DNA of 64,000 bases from Streptomyces sp. HD (GTDB lineage Bacteria; Actinomycetota; Actinomycetes; Streptomycetales; Streptomycetaceae): contig NZ_JAQMYP010000035.1 of NCBI RefSeq assembly GCF_028369295.1, positions 1 through 64,000 of the forward strand, in the 5' to 3' direction. Of the stretch, positions 37,579 through 47,232 are shown one piece after another (the stretch's first letter is position 1; each line of letters starts with the position of its first letter). Made by a program: the position numbers and the translations under genes. Under the pieces are notes generated by a model. It was not told the DNA's origin. It saw nothing but the letters and a program-made list of their open reading frames with translations, and made no database searches.

Positions 37579-37920
37579 GTGTCCCCGCGTCGTAACCGAC
37601 CCAACGGCCCCAAGGGCGCCGCCTCGTCCGGAGGTGGCGCCGAGGACGACCGTTCCGGCCGTTACGGCGGCTGGCAGTCCTCCGAGAGCTGGGGTGGCGA
37701 GGACTGGAACGTACGGCATGTGGCCGGGGCGAGCGCGCAGGGCAAGGCGTACCGCTGCCCGGGCTGCGACCAGATGATCCCGGACGGCGTCCCGCACGTC
37801 GTCGCCTGGCCGGACCACGGGGGCGTTGACGACCGCCGCCACTGGCACAAGGCGTGCTGGAACGCGAAGGACCGCCGCACCACGCGGGTGCAGCGGTCCC
37901 GTAACGCGCCGAGGTTCTGA
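37579..37920 (+). CDS. Small zinc-finger/HNH-like protein
   Basis: 113 residues from GTG 37579 (GAGG upstream); an in-frame GTG at 37567 is an alternative. Basic, glycine-rich N-terminus, then Cys60-x2-Cys63, His73, HWH (88-90) and Cys93 in CPGCDQMIPDG ... HWHKACW, a treble-clef/HNH-like metal site. Homologues are often labelled ATP/GTP-binding, but no P-loop is present. A nucleic-acid role is plausible from the charge (Arg-rich C-terminus), not demonstrated. Confidence 0.85.
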   Translation: MSPRRNRPNGPKGAASSGGGAEDDRSGRYGGWQSSESWGGEDWNVRHVAGASAQGKAYRCPGCDQMIPDGVPHVVAWPDHGGVDDRRHWHKACWNAKDRRTTRVQRSRNAPRF

Positions 37921-37927
37921 ACCAGGG

Positions 37928-38797
37928 CTACACGTCCCGCTTCTCCAGCAGGAAGTAGGCGCCGGCGAACGCGGCGGCCGTGATGGCGAGCATGATCCAC
38001 AGCGGGTCCCAGCCGGACGGGCCGGACCGGGAGAGGGACTGCGCGTAGAAGACGCTGAGCTGGTTCGGGATGGAGTACTCGAACAGGGCCTGCTGGAGGT
38101 CCTTGAGCGACTCCGAGAACATGAACAGTGCGATGACCAGCGGGGCCAGCAGCAGACCGATCATGATCGTGATCGCGCCCGCCGAGTGCCGGATGATCGA
38201 GCCGACGACGAGCGAGAGCAGGCCGAGCAGCGCGATGTAGAGCGAGATGCCGACCGTGCCCTTCAGCCACTCCGAGCCGGTGGGCTCACGCGCGTCCACC
38301 AGGGCCACGTCCGCGAGGGCGACGAGGAGAGCGGACGCCAGCGTCACGACGAAGGCGACCGAGAAGAACACGATCGACTTCGCCAGCAGCACCCGGCTGC
38401 GGCTCGGGCACGCGGTCATCGTGGTCCGGATCATGCCGGTGCCGTACTCCGAGGCCGTGGTCAGCACGCCCAGCGTGATGATGCACATGCTGCCGAGCAG
38501 CAGCCCGAAGAAGCCGAGGCCCAGCGGGCTCTCGCCGCCCAGGCCCTCATCCCCGGCGTTGGCGGAGACCAGTGCGGCGGCCGCGAGGCCGATGCCGACG
38601 ACGAGCAGCACGAACACGCCGAGCGTCCACATCGTGGAGCGCACCGACCGGATCTTCGTCCACTCCGAGGCGAGCGCGTGCCCGAGATGCGTGCGCACCA
38701 CGGGGATCGGCGAGGTGTAGGTGGGGTACGAGGGGCCGGGCGCCGCCTGCCAGTTCGGTGCGGCGCTCTGCGGCATCGGGGGCTGGGGCGTGCTCAT
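37928..38797 (-). CDS. ABC-2 type transporter permease (copy 1)
   Basis: 289 residues from ATG 38797, overlapping the upstream ATPase stop (ATGA). A ~40-residue Pro-rich cytoplasmic leader precedes EWTKIRSVRSTMWTL, then six membrane segments. Clearly homologous to the permease at 40223 (shared EWTKIRSV start, SEYGTGMIR/NEYSTGMIR loop, C-terminal EKRDV/RKRDA). Exporter-type ABC-2 fold; substrate unknown. Confidence 0.92.
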   Translation of the reverse strand: MSTPQPPMPQSAAPNWQAAPGPSYPTYTSPIPVVRTHLGHALASEWTKIRSVRSTMWTLGVFVLLVVGIGLAAAALVSANAGDEGLGGESPLGLGFFGLLLGSMCIITLGVLTTASEYGTGMIRTTMTACPSRSRVLLAKSIVFFSVAFVVTLASALLVALADVALVDAREPTGSEWLKGTVGISLYIALLGLLSLVVGSIIRHSAGAITIMIGLLLAPLVIALFMFSESLKDLQQALFEYSIPNQLSVFYAQSLSRSGPSGWDPLWIMLAITAAAFAGAYFLLEKRDV

Positions 38798-40089
38798 CGG
38801 GCGTCCTCGGGCTTGGTCGTGGAGACAGGGGCGGACGGGGCGGCGGCGGGCGGCGCCGGGGCCACGGGCGGCTGTGCGGGCGCCTGCTGAGGCGCGGGCG
38901 GCGCGACGGCCGACGGCCCGGCGGGCTGTCCCGGAGCCTGGCTCGGCGGCATCTGGGGCGCCTGCTGGGCGTACGGGTTGGCGGCACCCGCGCCCGGAGT
39001 GGCACCGGGCGCGCCGTACGGACCGGCGGGCGCCTGGCCCGGCGCGGCGAACGGCTGCCCGCCCTGCTCGGGCGGCGGCGGGGCGTACCAGCCGGGCTGG
39101 CCCTGACCCGGCACCGGCATCGGCGGCTGCGCGCCGGGCGGCAGCGGCTGCTGCAGCCCTTCCTTCTGGTCGATGGTCGAGCGGTAGTCGACGGCGCCCT
39201 GCGTCATCCGCATGTACGCCTCCTCCAGCGAGGCCTGGTGCGGGGACAGCTCCCACAGCCGTACGTCGGAGTCGTGCGCGATGTCGCTGATGCGGGGGAG
39301 CGGCAACCCCGTCACCCGCAGCGCGCCGTCCTGCTCGGGCAGCACATGGCCGCCCGCCTCGGTGAGCGCGCCGGCCAGCTTCTCGCGCAGCTGCGGCTCG
39401 GTGTCGGGCGTGCGGACCCGGGCGAAGCCGGCGGAGTTCGCGGCGATGAAGTCCTTGACGCTCATGTCGGCGAGCAGCTGACCGCGTCCGATGACGATGA
39501 GGTGGTCGGCGGTCAGCGCCATCTCGCTCATGAGGTGCGAGGAGACGAAGACCGTACGGCCCTCGGCCGCCAGTGACTTCATCAGGTTCCGCACCCAGAG
39601 GATGCCCTCGGGGTCGAGGCCGTTGACCGGCTCGTCGAACAGCAGCACCTGGGGGTCGCCGAGCAGCGCGGCGGCGATGCCGAGCCGCTGGCCCATGCCG
39701 AGCGAGAAGCCCTTGGAGCGCTTCCTGGCCACGTCCTGCAGACCGACCACGCCGAGCACCTCGTCCACCCGGCGGGACGGGATGCCGGACAGCTGGGCCA
39801 GGCTCAGCAGATGGTTGCGGGCCGCGCGGCCGCCGTGCACCGCCTTGGCGTCGAGCAGTGCGCCGACCTGGCGGGGGGCGTTGGGCAGCCTCCGGTAGGG
39901 GTAACCGCCGATGGTGACGTGCCCCGCGGTCGGGTTGTCCAGTCCGAGGATCATCCGCATCGTCGTCGACTTGCCCGAGCCGTTGGGGCCCAGGAAGCCG
40001 GTCACGGAACCGGGCCGCACCTGGAAGGAAAGGTTGTACACAGCGGTCTTGTCGCCATAGCGCTTGGTCAGGCCGACTGCTTCGATCAT
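38794..40089 (-). CDS. ABC transporter ATPase with Pro/Gln-rich tail (copy 1)
   Basis: 431 residues from ATG 40089 (an in-frame GTG lies at 40098). Residues 1-~305 are a complete exporter ATPase: Walker A GPNGSGKSTTM, Q-loop, LGMGQRLGIAAALLG signature variant, Walker B LLFDEPVNGLDPEG and a switch His in VSSHLMSEM. About 115 further residues are Pro/Gln/Gly/Ala-rich low complexity, absent from the paralogue at 40996. Co-transcribed with the overlapping permease. Confidence 0.92.
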   Translation of the reverse strand: MIEAVGLTKRYGDKTAVYNLSFQVRPGSVTGFLGPNGSGKSTTMRMILGLDNPTAGHVTIGGYPYRRLPNAPRQVGALLDAKAVHGGRAARNHLLSLAQLSGIPSRRVDEVLGVVGLQDVARKRSKGFSLGMGQRLGIAAALLGDPQVLLFDEPVNGLDPEGILWVRNLMKSLAAEGRTVFVSSHLMSEMALTADHLIVIGRGQLLADMSVKDFIAANSAGFARVRTPDTEPQLREKLAGALTEAGGHVLPEQDGALRVTGLPLPRISDIAHDSDVRLWELSPHQASLEEAYMRMTQGAVDYRSTIDQKEGLQQPLPPGAQPPMPVPGQGQPGWYAPPPPEQGGQPFAAPGQAPAGPYGAPGATPGAGAANPYAQQAPQMPPSQAPGQPAGPSAVAPPAPQQAPAQPPVAPAPPAAAPSAPVSTTKPEDAR

Positions 40090-40222
40090 GCTCCGCACCC
40101 ATCGAAAGGATCAGGACAGCAGGGCATACGCCCCCCGTAAGGGTTAGGAGGATACCGAGGCGCTGACGGTTCCACTCAAGGCCGAGTAAAAACTCGCACC
40201 GGCACCCCTCTCGGGCCCCTCA

Positions 40223-40993
40223 CTACGCGTCCCGTTTCCTGAGCGTCAGGTAACCGCCGGCGATCGCCGCGAGCACCCAGAGGGCCATGATGCCGAGCCC
40301 GCCCCAGGGGCCGTACGGGGTGTCGTCGTCGACCGGCGTCACCACCTGCATGATCTTGCTGCCGGCCTGGTCCGGCAGATACCGGCCGATCTTCTCGGTG
40401 GCCGAGACGTTGCCGAGGATGTTGGAGACCAGGAAGAAGAACGGCATCAGGATGCCCAGCGACAGCATCGGTGAGCGCAGCATCGCGGCGACGCCCATCG
40501 AGAACATCGCGATCAGAGTCATGTAGAGCCCACCGCCGATCACCGCCCGCAGCACACCCGGGTCGCCGATCTGCGCCTTGTGCTCGCCGAGCATCGCCTG
40601 CCCGAGGAAGAAGGTGACGAAGCTGGTGGCCACGCCGACCACGAGCGCGAGACCGGTGGCCACCGCGATCTTGCTGAACAGGAAGGTGCCGCGCTGCGGA
40701 ACAGCGGCCAGCGAGCTGCGGATCATGCCGGTGCTGTACTCGTTCGACACGACCAGCACCCCGAACACGATCATCGCCAGCTGACCGAGGCTCATCCCGG
40801 CGAAGCTGATGAACGTCGGATCGAAGGACAGCTGGTCCCGCCGGTCCATGTTGTCGAACTCGTTCTTCGACAGGGCCGAGATCAGGATCCCGAGCGCGAT
40901 GGTGACCACCACGGCGAGCGACAGTGTCCACACGGTGGAGGCGACGGACCTGATCTTGGTCCATTCGGAGTGGATGACCTGGGTGGCTGCCAT
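40223..40993 (-). CDS. ABC-2 type transporter permease (copy 2)
   Basis: 256 residues from ATG 40993, with a strong GGAGGAG site inside the end of the ATPase gene. Six membrane segments. Homologous to the 37928 permease but without its Pro-rich leader. Works with the ATPase at 40996. A small dyad (CGAGT/ACTCG) lies just downstream near 40181-40194. Confidence 0.92.
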   Translation of the reverse strand: MAATQVIHSEWTKIRSVASTVWTLSLAVVVTIALGILISALSKNEFDNMDRRDQLSFDPTFISFAGMSLGQLAMIVFGVLVVSNEYSTGMIRSSLAAVPQRGTFLFSKIAVATGLALVVGVATSFVTFFLGQAMLGEHKAQIGDPGVLRAVIGGGLYMTLIAMFSMGVAAMLRSPMLSLGILMPFFFLVSNILGNVSATEKIGRYLPDQAGSKIMQVVTPVDDDTPYGPWGGLGIMALWVLAAIAGGYLTLRKRDA

Positions 40994-40995
40994 GT

Positions 40996-41967
40996 TCAGC
41001 TCCTCCTCCAGCCGTCGCCCCACGGCTGTTGCCCGGTGGGCGGCTGGGTGGGCGACTGTGCCTCGGCGTGCGCGTGATACTCCACCGACTCCGCGGTCAG
41101 CTGCATGAACGCCTCCTCCAGCGACGCCTGTTGCGGGCTCAGCTCATGCAGCACGACCCCGTGCCGCGCCGCCAGCTCCCCGATCTGCTCCGCCTTGCCG
41201 CCGTCGACCTCCAGCCTGCCGTTGCCCGTCTCCACGGCCGTGATCCCCGCCGCGTGCAGCACGTCGAGCAGCCGCTCCCGCTGCGGGGTACGGATCCGGA
41301 CGTACGACTTCGAGTTCCGCTCGATGAAGTCGGCCATGGTCGTGTCGGCGAGCAACCGGCCCTGTCCGATGACGACGAGGTGGTCGGCGGTCAGGGCCAT
41401 CTCGCTCATCAGATGCGAGGAGACGAAGACCGTACGGCCCTGCGCGGCAAGAGATTTCATCAGGTTGCGGATCCAGTGGATGCCCTCGGGGTCGAGCCCG
41501 TTGACCGGCTCGTCGAACATCAGGATCCGCGGGTCGCCGAGCAGCGCGGCGGCGATGCCGAGCCGCTGGCCCATGCCCATCGAGAAGCCCTTGGTCTTCT
41601 TCCGCGCGACCGCCGTGAGCCCCACCGTCTCCAGTACCTCGCGCACCCGCCGCCGCGGAATGCCGTTGCTCTGCGCGAGACACAGCAGGTGGTTGTAGGC
41701 GCTGCGCCCGCCGTGCCAGGCCTTGGCCTCAAGCAGGCCGCCGATGTACGTCAGCGGGTCCTTGAGCTGGTCGTAGTGCTTGCCGTCGATGCGGACGTCG
41801 CCGGCGGTGGGGCGGTCGAGGCCGAGGATCATCCGCATCGTGGTGGACTTTCCCGCCCCGTTGGGGCCGAGGAAGCCCGTGACCATGCCGGGTCTGACGC
41901 CGAAGGTGAGGTTGTTGACCGCCACCTTCTCGCCGTACCGCTTGGTCAGCCCCGCAAGCTCGATCAT
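40996..41967 (-). CDS. ABC transporter ATPase (copy 2)
   Basis: 323 residues from ATG 41967. Walker A GPNGAGKSTTM, GMGQRLGIAAALLG, Walker B MFDEPVNGLDPEG and switch His in SSHLMSEM. The C-terminal extension domain is similar to copy 1 up to LSPQQASLEEAFM, then a short tail. Its start is only 19 bp from a strong terminator of the upstream filP gene, so the operon's own promoter must overlap that hairpin, or read-through is used. Confidence 0.92.
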   Translation of the reverse strand: MIELAGLTKRYGEKVAVNNLTFGVRPGMVTGFLGPNGAGKSTTMRMILGLDRPTAGDVRIDGKHYDQLKDPLTYIGGLLEAKAWHGGRSAYNHLLCLAQSNGIPRRRVREVLETVGLTAVARKKTKGFSMGMGQRLGIAAALLGDPRILMFDEPVNGLDPEGIHWIRNLMKSLAAQGRTVFVSSHLMSEMALTADHLVVIGQGRLLADTTMADFIERNSKSYVRIRTPQRERLLDVLHAAGITAVETGNGRLEVDGGKAEQIGELAARHGVVLHELSPQQASLEEAFMQLTAESVEYHAHAEAQSPTQPPTGQQPWGDGWRRS

Positions 41968-41986
41968 GCGGCCCACGCTAAAACGG

Positions 41987-42026
41987 GGCAAAGCCCTCTG
42001 CCACCCCAGTGGCAGAGGGCTTTGCC
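41987..42026 (-). terminator. Intrinsic terminator after filP
   Basis: Perfect 18-bp stem (41987-42004 with 42009-42026; core GGCAAAGCCCTCTGCC) and a 4-nt loop, 27 bp after the filP stop. The stem is followed on the minus strand by CCGTTTTAG. Confidence 0.9.
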
Positions 42027-42053
42027 AAAATTCAGCAGACGTGCGCCGGATCG

Positions 42054-42989
42054 TTACCGGGTCTGCTGGGCGGGCACCCCACGGGAGATCGGCTCGTCCT
42101 CGGCCGGCGTGCCGGCGGCGGCCACCGCGGCACCCGTGAGGGTCGCCAGCATCTCGCGGACGTTCGTCAGCTGAGCGTTGATGCTGTCGCGGCGGTTGGT
42201 GAGAGCCGCGAGCTCGCGCTCGGATTCCGAACGGATCCGGTCGGCCTTGGCGTTGGCGTCGGCCACGATGTCCTCGGCCTGGCGCTGAGCCGTCTCCACC
42301 GTCTGACGGGCACGGCGCTCGGCGTCGGTGCGCAGCTTCTCGGCCTCCAGGCGCAGCTGCTCCGCGCGGTGCTCGATCTCGGCCAGACGCTTCTCGGCCT
42401 TGGCCTGACGGGACGCCAGGTCGCGCTCGGACTGCTCGCGGCGCTTGGCGAGGTTCGTCTCGAAGTCGGCGGCGGCCTGCGCGGCCTTGGCGCGGGTCTC
42501 CTCGAAGAGGGCGTCGGCCTCCTCGCGCTTGGACTGCGCGTCCTTCTGCGCCTCAGCACGCAGCTGGGAGGCGTCGCTCTTGGCCTTCTCGACGATGCGA
42601 ACGCCCTCGTCCTCGGCCTTGGCCTTGCGCTCCGCAGCGAACGATTCTGCGTCGTTGCGGACCTGCTGGGCCGCCGACTCGGCGAGCTCGCGGTGCTGCT
42701 CGGCGGCGCGGCGGGCCTCCTCGCGCAGATCCTTGGCCTCTTCCTCGGCGAGGCGGAGGATCTTCTCGACACGCGCGCCGAGACCGGCATACGACGGCTC
42801 TGCGTCGGTTACCTGGGCCTGGGCGTTCTGCGTTTCGAGATGGAGCTCCTCGATGCGCTTTTCCAGAGCGGTGATGCGGGCGAGAGCGCTGTCACGGTCG
42901 GAGACGAGCTTGGAGATCCGTTCGTCCACCTGAGCGCGGTCGTACCCACGCCGCACTAGCTCGAAGCCGTAGGGGGAAGTGTCGCTCAT
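42054..42989 (-). CDS. filP: Filament-forming coiled-coil protein FilP
   Basis: 311 residues, matching S. coelicolor FilP (about 310). Intermediate-filament-like cytoskeletal protein that supports tip growth and cell stiffness and interacts with DivIVA and Scy. The N-terminal DivIVA-like segment (YGFELVRRGYDRAQVDERI) is followed by continuous Ala/Glu/Arg-rich coiled coil (~65-290) with the mixed heptad/hendecad pattern known for this family, then a short disordered tail. Directly downstream of scy, separated by 183 bp. Confidence 0.93.
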   Translation of the reverse strand: MSDTSPYGFELVRRGYDRAQVDERISKLVSDRDSALARITALEKRIEELHLETQNAQAQVTDAEPSYAGLGARVEKILRLAEEEAKDLREEARRAAEQHRELAESAAQQVRNDAESFAAERKAKAEDEGVRIVEKAKSDASQLRAEAQKDAQSKREEADALFEETRAKAAQAAADFETNLAKRREQSERDLASRQAKAEKRLAEIEHRAEQLRLEAEKLRTDAERRARQTVETAQRQAEDIVADANAKADRIRSESERELAALTNRRDSINAQLTNVREMLATLTGAAVAAAGTPAEDEPISRGVPAQQTR

Positions 42990-43172
42990 GGGGTTCCTGT
43001 CGAATGAGACCGGTGAGGTGATAAGTGGAATCCTAGGGGCCGAAGCGGTGTGTCATCGAGCGGATACGTGTTTGATCTGGAGAATGAGACCCCTTTTGAG
43101 TGGCTAACCGTCGGACGGCTTGCCAAAAACTTGGTCAAAGGCCCCAGGAGACACCGGAACCCGTCCCCTTCG

Positions 43173-46100
43173 CTAGCCGTCTGACGACTTGCCACCCGAT
43201 CGGGGTGCTCCGACTGTCGCACCCGCCTTGACTCCGCCGTCCTTGCCGGCCGACGGCGCCTCGAAGGACTCCAGCGCCTCCAGGACGTCCTGCACCCGGG
43301 AGATCTCGGCGTTGATGTCCTCGCGGCGGCGCACCAGGACCTCCAGCTCGCGCTTGCCCTCCTCGACCGTGCGCCTGGCCTCGCGGATCGCCTCGGCCTT
43401 GAGCTCCTCGGCCTCCTTGATGAGGCTGGACCGCTTCTGCTCGGCCTCCTTCAGGAGCCCCTCGGCCTTCTTCACGGCGGCGATACGGACCTTGCCCGCC
43501 TCGGAGTTGGCCTCCGAGACCAGCTCCTTGGCCTTCGCCTGTGCCTTGGCCAGCTGCTCCTCGGCGGCCTTGATGAGGGCGTCACAGCGGTCGCCGGCCG
43601 ACTTCATCGTCTCGGAGGACTCGCGGCGGGCCCGCTCGTGCAGGTCCTCGATCTCGGTCGTGATGCGGTCGCGCAGCTCCTCCGCGCGCTCCCGGATCGA
43701 GGTGGCGTCCCGGCGGGCGCCGACGAGCAGCTCGTCCGCGTCCGTACGGGCCTTCTCCACCATGGAGTTGCCCTCGACCGTCGCCTCGGAGACCAGCCGG
43801 TCGGCCTCCTTGCGGGCGGCGCCCACCATGGCGTCGGCCTGTCCCTCGGCGTCCGCGGTCGTCTTGTGCGCCTGCGCTTGCGCCTCGGTGAGCAGCTTGT
43901 CGGCCTCGGCCGTGGTCTCGGTGATGAGCTTGTCGACCTGCTCGGCCACGTCCTGGCGTCGCTTGCCGGCGTCCTTGCGGGCCTCGTCGAGGGTGCGCTC
44001 GGCCTCCTGGCGCGCGGCGGCGACCAGCCGCTCGGCCTCCGCAGCCGCCTCGGCCTTGACGCGCTCGGACTCGCTGCGGACCCGCTCGGCGTGCTGCTGG
44101 GCCGACCCCACGGTCTCGGCGGCCTCGGCGCGCAGCCGCTCCGCGTCCGACGAGGCGTCCCCGACCAGCTTCTCGGCCTTGGCGCGGGCCTCGGTACGCA
44201 CCCGGTCGGCCTCGGCGACGGTCTCCGACTGGAGCCGCTCCGCCTCGTTGCGGGCCTCGGTGATCAGGGTGTCGGCCTGGGTCGCCGCGTCCGAACGGAT
44301 CCGGTTGGCGTCCTCGCGGGCGTCCGCCCGGGTGCGGGACGCGGCCTGGTCGGCCTCGGCGATCTTGTCGGAGGCCTCGGTGCGGATCCGCTGGGCGTGC
44401 TCGGCGGCGTCCGACCGCAGCCGCTCGGCCTCGGCGATCGCCTCCCCGACGGTGCGCTCGGCGAGGGACTTGGCGGCCGCGGACTCCTCATTGGCCTCGC
44501 GCCGGACACGGCCGGCGTCCTCGCTGGCCCGCTCCCGCTCGGAGTAGGCGTCGGCGCGGACCCGGTCCGCCTCCTCCTGCGCCTCCCGGCGGGTACGGTC
44601 CGCCGCGTGCTCGGCGGCACTGCGCAGCCCGGTGATCTCCTCCTGGGCCTGCTCGTGCAGCCCGGTCACGGAGTCGCGGACCTGCTGGGCGTGCTGCTCG
44701 GCCGCCGACACCATCTCGGCGGCGCGCCGGTCGGCCTCCTCGACCAGCCGCACCGCCTCGGCCTGTGCCTCCTCCACCCGGTTGCGGGCGGAGGCCAGCA
44801 GCTCCTCGCTCTGCTCGCGGGCCCGCTCACGCTCCTGGTCGGCCTCTTGGCGGGCGGAGCCGAGGAGTTCCTCGGCCTCGCGGCGGCGCCGGGCGGCCTC
44901 CTCCTGGGCGGCGGTCAGCGTCTCGGACGCCTCCGTGGCCAGCCGCTCGGCCGCGGCCTGCGCCTCGGCACGCACCCGGTCGGCGGTGTCCTGCGCCTCC
45001 GACTTCAGCCGCTCGGCCTCGGCCGCGGCCTCCGACCGCAGCCGTACGGCGACGGCCTCGCCCTCGGCACGGGACGCGGACGCGTCCGACGCGGCCTCGG
45101 TGCGCAGCCGGTCGGCCTCCTCCTCGGCCTGCTGCTGCAGCGTGCGGATCCGCTCGGCGGCCTCGGTGCGCAGCCGGTCGGTCTCCTCGGCCGCCTCGCG
45201 CCGGATGCGGGAGGCCTCCTCGCGGGCGTCGGCGAGCGCCTGCTCGGCCGACGCGAGCCGCTGCTCGGCCTCGGTGTGAAGGCGGGTCAGCTCCTCGGCG
45301 GCCTCGGTGCGGCGGGCCTCTATGGCCTGCTCGGTCTCCTCGTGCAGCTCGCGCGCGGCGCGCTCGGCATCGGCCTTGATGCCCTCGGCCTGCTCGACGA
45401 CCTCCTCGCGGTGCCGCTCGGCCTCCTGCCGGGTGCGCTGGAGGGTCTCCTCGGCCTGGCGGCGCAGCGTGGTGGCCCGCTCGATGGCCTCGGTGCGGAC
45501 CTTCTCGCTGTCCGCCGTGGCCTTCTGGCGCAGCTCGTCGGCGTCCTGCCGGGACTTGGCCAGCAGTTCCTCGGCGGTCTTGGCCGCCTCCTCGATCTGC
45601 TGGACGGCCTCCTTGCGGGCCTCCGCGCGGATCTTCTCGCCCTCGGCGACCGCATCGGAGCGCAGCTGCTCGGCCTCGCCGCGCAGCCGACGGGCCTCCT
45701 CCTGCAGCTCGACCGTCTTGGCGCGGTACTCCTTGGTGTCGTCCTTCGCCGCGCCCTTGAGCTGCTCGGCGATGTCGTGCGCCTCACCGCGCAGCCGGTC
45801 CGCCTCGGCCTCGGCCTCGGAGCGGATCCGCTCGGCCTCCTCGGCGGCGGCCTTGGTGGTGTTCTTCGCGTCCTCCTGCGCACGGTTGAGGACGTCCTCG
45901 GCCGTCTTGGCCGCCTTGGACAGCTGGGTCGCGCTCTCCTCGGCGGTGATCGTGCGGGCCTTCTCGGCGGCCTCGGCAACGATCTTCTCGGCCTCAGCAC
46001 GCGCGTCGGCGACGACCTGCTCGGCGTCCGACTTGGTGGACTCGGCCTCCTTGGTGGCCTCGCTGACCAGCCGGGCGACCTGCTCCTTCGCCGTACGCAT

Positions 46101-47021
46101 GCGCTGTTCGTTGGCCGACTCGGCGCTCGCGAGCGTCTTCTCGGCGGCCGTCTTGGCCTCGGTGACCAGCTTCTCGGCCTCGGACTGCGCCTTGCGCAGC
46201 GCCTCCTCGGCCTCCGCCATGCGCTGCTCGGCGGCCCGGCTGAGCTCGGCGGCCTGCCGACGGGCGCTGTCGGACTCCGAGACGGTGGAGGTGCGCAGCT
46301 GCTCGGCGTGGTCGGTGGCCTCCTGGGCCTGGGTGGAGGCGGCGTTCAGCAGCCGCTCGGCGTCCGTGCGGGCGCGGCGCAGGATCTGCTCGGCCTCCGC
46401 GCGGGCCTCCTCGGCCGCACCGGTCAGGCGCTGCCGGGCCTCGCTGGTGAGCCGCTCGGCCTCGGTGCGCGCGGTCGCCATGGCCTGCTCGGCCTCCGCG
46501 CGCGACTCGTCGAGGAGGCGGCGGGCCTGGGACTCGGAACGGGCACGCAGCTGCTCCGCCCACGCCACGTTCTCGTTGACGTGCGACTCGACGGTCTGGC
46601 GGCGCTCGGCCAGCTCCTGGTCCAGCTGCTGGCGGCGGGTGACCGCCTCCTGGTGCAGCTCGGCCTGCAGCCGGGCGGCGTTCTCCGCGTGCTCCTGGAG
46701 GATGCGCTGGGTCTGCGCGCGGGCCTGGCTGAGCTCGCGCTCGGCCTCCTGGCGCAGCTGGTCCGCCTGGACCTGCGCGTTCCGCAGCAGCTGCTCGGCC
46801 TGGTAGCCGACGTCGCCGCCGTCGAAGGCGGGCCGGGACATGATGGTCCGCCGCGCCTCGTGCAGCTTGGCGCGCAGCACCTCGACCTGGTAGCCGAGGT
46901 CCTCGGCGTGCTGGATCGCCTTCTCCCGCTCGGTCTTCAGCCGATCCATCTCGGCCTCGAACCGAGAGAGGTGGTCGACGTCAGCCGCCGGCTCTCGCTC
47001 CTGGCGTTCGTAGCCCCGCAC
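43173..47021 (-). CDS. scy: Polarity scaffold coiled-coil protein Scy
   Basis: About 1282 residues from GTG 47021, which gives the expected opening VRGYERQEREPAADVDHLSRFEAEM; an in-frame GTG at 47069 would give 1298. Scy organises the hyphal tip polarisome with DivIVA and FilP and influences branching. Nearly the whole protein (~30-1240) is Ala/Glu/Arg coiled coil. Periodic phrases such as AEAERL, RSEAEA and RTEA reflect the 51-residue heptad/hendecad repeat described for Scy and FilP. The C-terminal ~40 residues are Gly/Ser-rich. Repetition of G/C-rich codons makes the antisense strand open over its whole length. Confidence 0.93.
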   Translation of the reverse strand: MRGYERQEREPAADVDHLSRFEAEMDRLKTEREKAIQHAEDLGYQVEVLRAKLHEARRTIMSRPAFDGGDVGYQAEQLLRNAQVQADQLRQEAERELSQARAQTQRILQEHAENAARLQAELHQEAVTRRQQLDQELAERRQTVESHVNENVAWAEQLRARSESQARRLLDESRAEAEQAMATARTEAERLTSEARQRLTGAAEEARAEAEQILRRARTDAERLLNAASTQAQEATDHAEQLRTSTVSESDSARRQAAELSRAAEQRMAEAEEALRKAQSEAEKLVTEAKTAAEKTLASAESANEQRMRTAKEQVARLVSEATKEAESTKSDAEQVVADARAEAEKIVAEAAEKARTITAEESATQLSKAAKTAEDVLNRAQEDAKNTTKAAAEEAERIRSEAEAEADRLRGEAHDIAEQLKGAAKDDTKEYRAKTVELQEEARRLRGEAEQLRSDAVAEGEKIRAEARKEAVQQIEEAAKTAEELLAKSRQDADELRQKATADSEKVRTEAIERATTLRRQAEETLQRTRQEAERHREEVVEQAEGIKADAERAARELHEETEQAIEARRTEAAEELTRLHTEAEQRLASAEQALADAREEASRIRREAAEETDRLRTEAAERIRTLQQQAEEEADRLRTEAASDASASRAEGEAVAVRLRSEAAAEAERLKSEAQDTADRVRAEAQAAAERLATEASETLTAAQEEAARRRREAEELLGSARQEADQERERAREQSEELLASARNRVEEAQAEAVRLVEEADRRAAEMVSAAEQHAQQVRDSVTGLHEQAQEEITGLRSAAEHAADRTRREAQEEADRVRADAYSERERASEDAGRVRREANEESAAAKSLAERTVGEAIAEAERLRSDAAEHAQRIRTEASDKIAEADQAASRTRADAREDANRIRSDAATQADTLITEARNEAERLQSETVAEADRVRTEARAKAEKLVGDASSDAERLRAEAAETVGSAQQHAERVRSESERVKAEAAAEAERLVAAARQEAERTLDEARKDAGKRRQDVAEQVDKLITETTAEADKLLTEAQAQAHKTTADAEGQADAMVGAARKEADRLVSEATVEGNSMVEKARTDADELLVGARRDATSIRERAEELRDRITTEIEDLHERARRESSETMKSAGDRCDALIKAAEEQLAKAQAKAKELVSEANSEAGKVRIAAVKKAEGLLKEAEQKRSSLIKEAEELKAEAIREARRTVEEGKRELEVLVRRREDINAEISRVQDVLEALESFEAPSAGKDGGVKAGATVGAPRSGGKSSDG

Positions 47022-47232
47022 GGCGCGGTCCCATCCGTCCCCTGGTCGCAAGTCTCTCCATACGAGCACCGTCCATCCGCCGAACGGGGCCCCCGGGGAA
47101 TGGTGTCAGATCAACGGCGGAGCACGGGCTGTTGCCCCACCCTCGTCCCCCGAAACCCGGACCCCGGACATGGCGGTCGCCCTGGAGAAAGCGGCGACCG
47201 GACCCAACCCTACCGGCCCATATGTACGAGGG

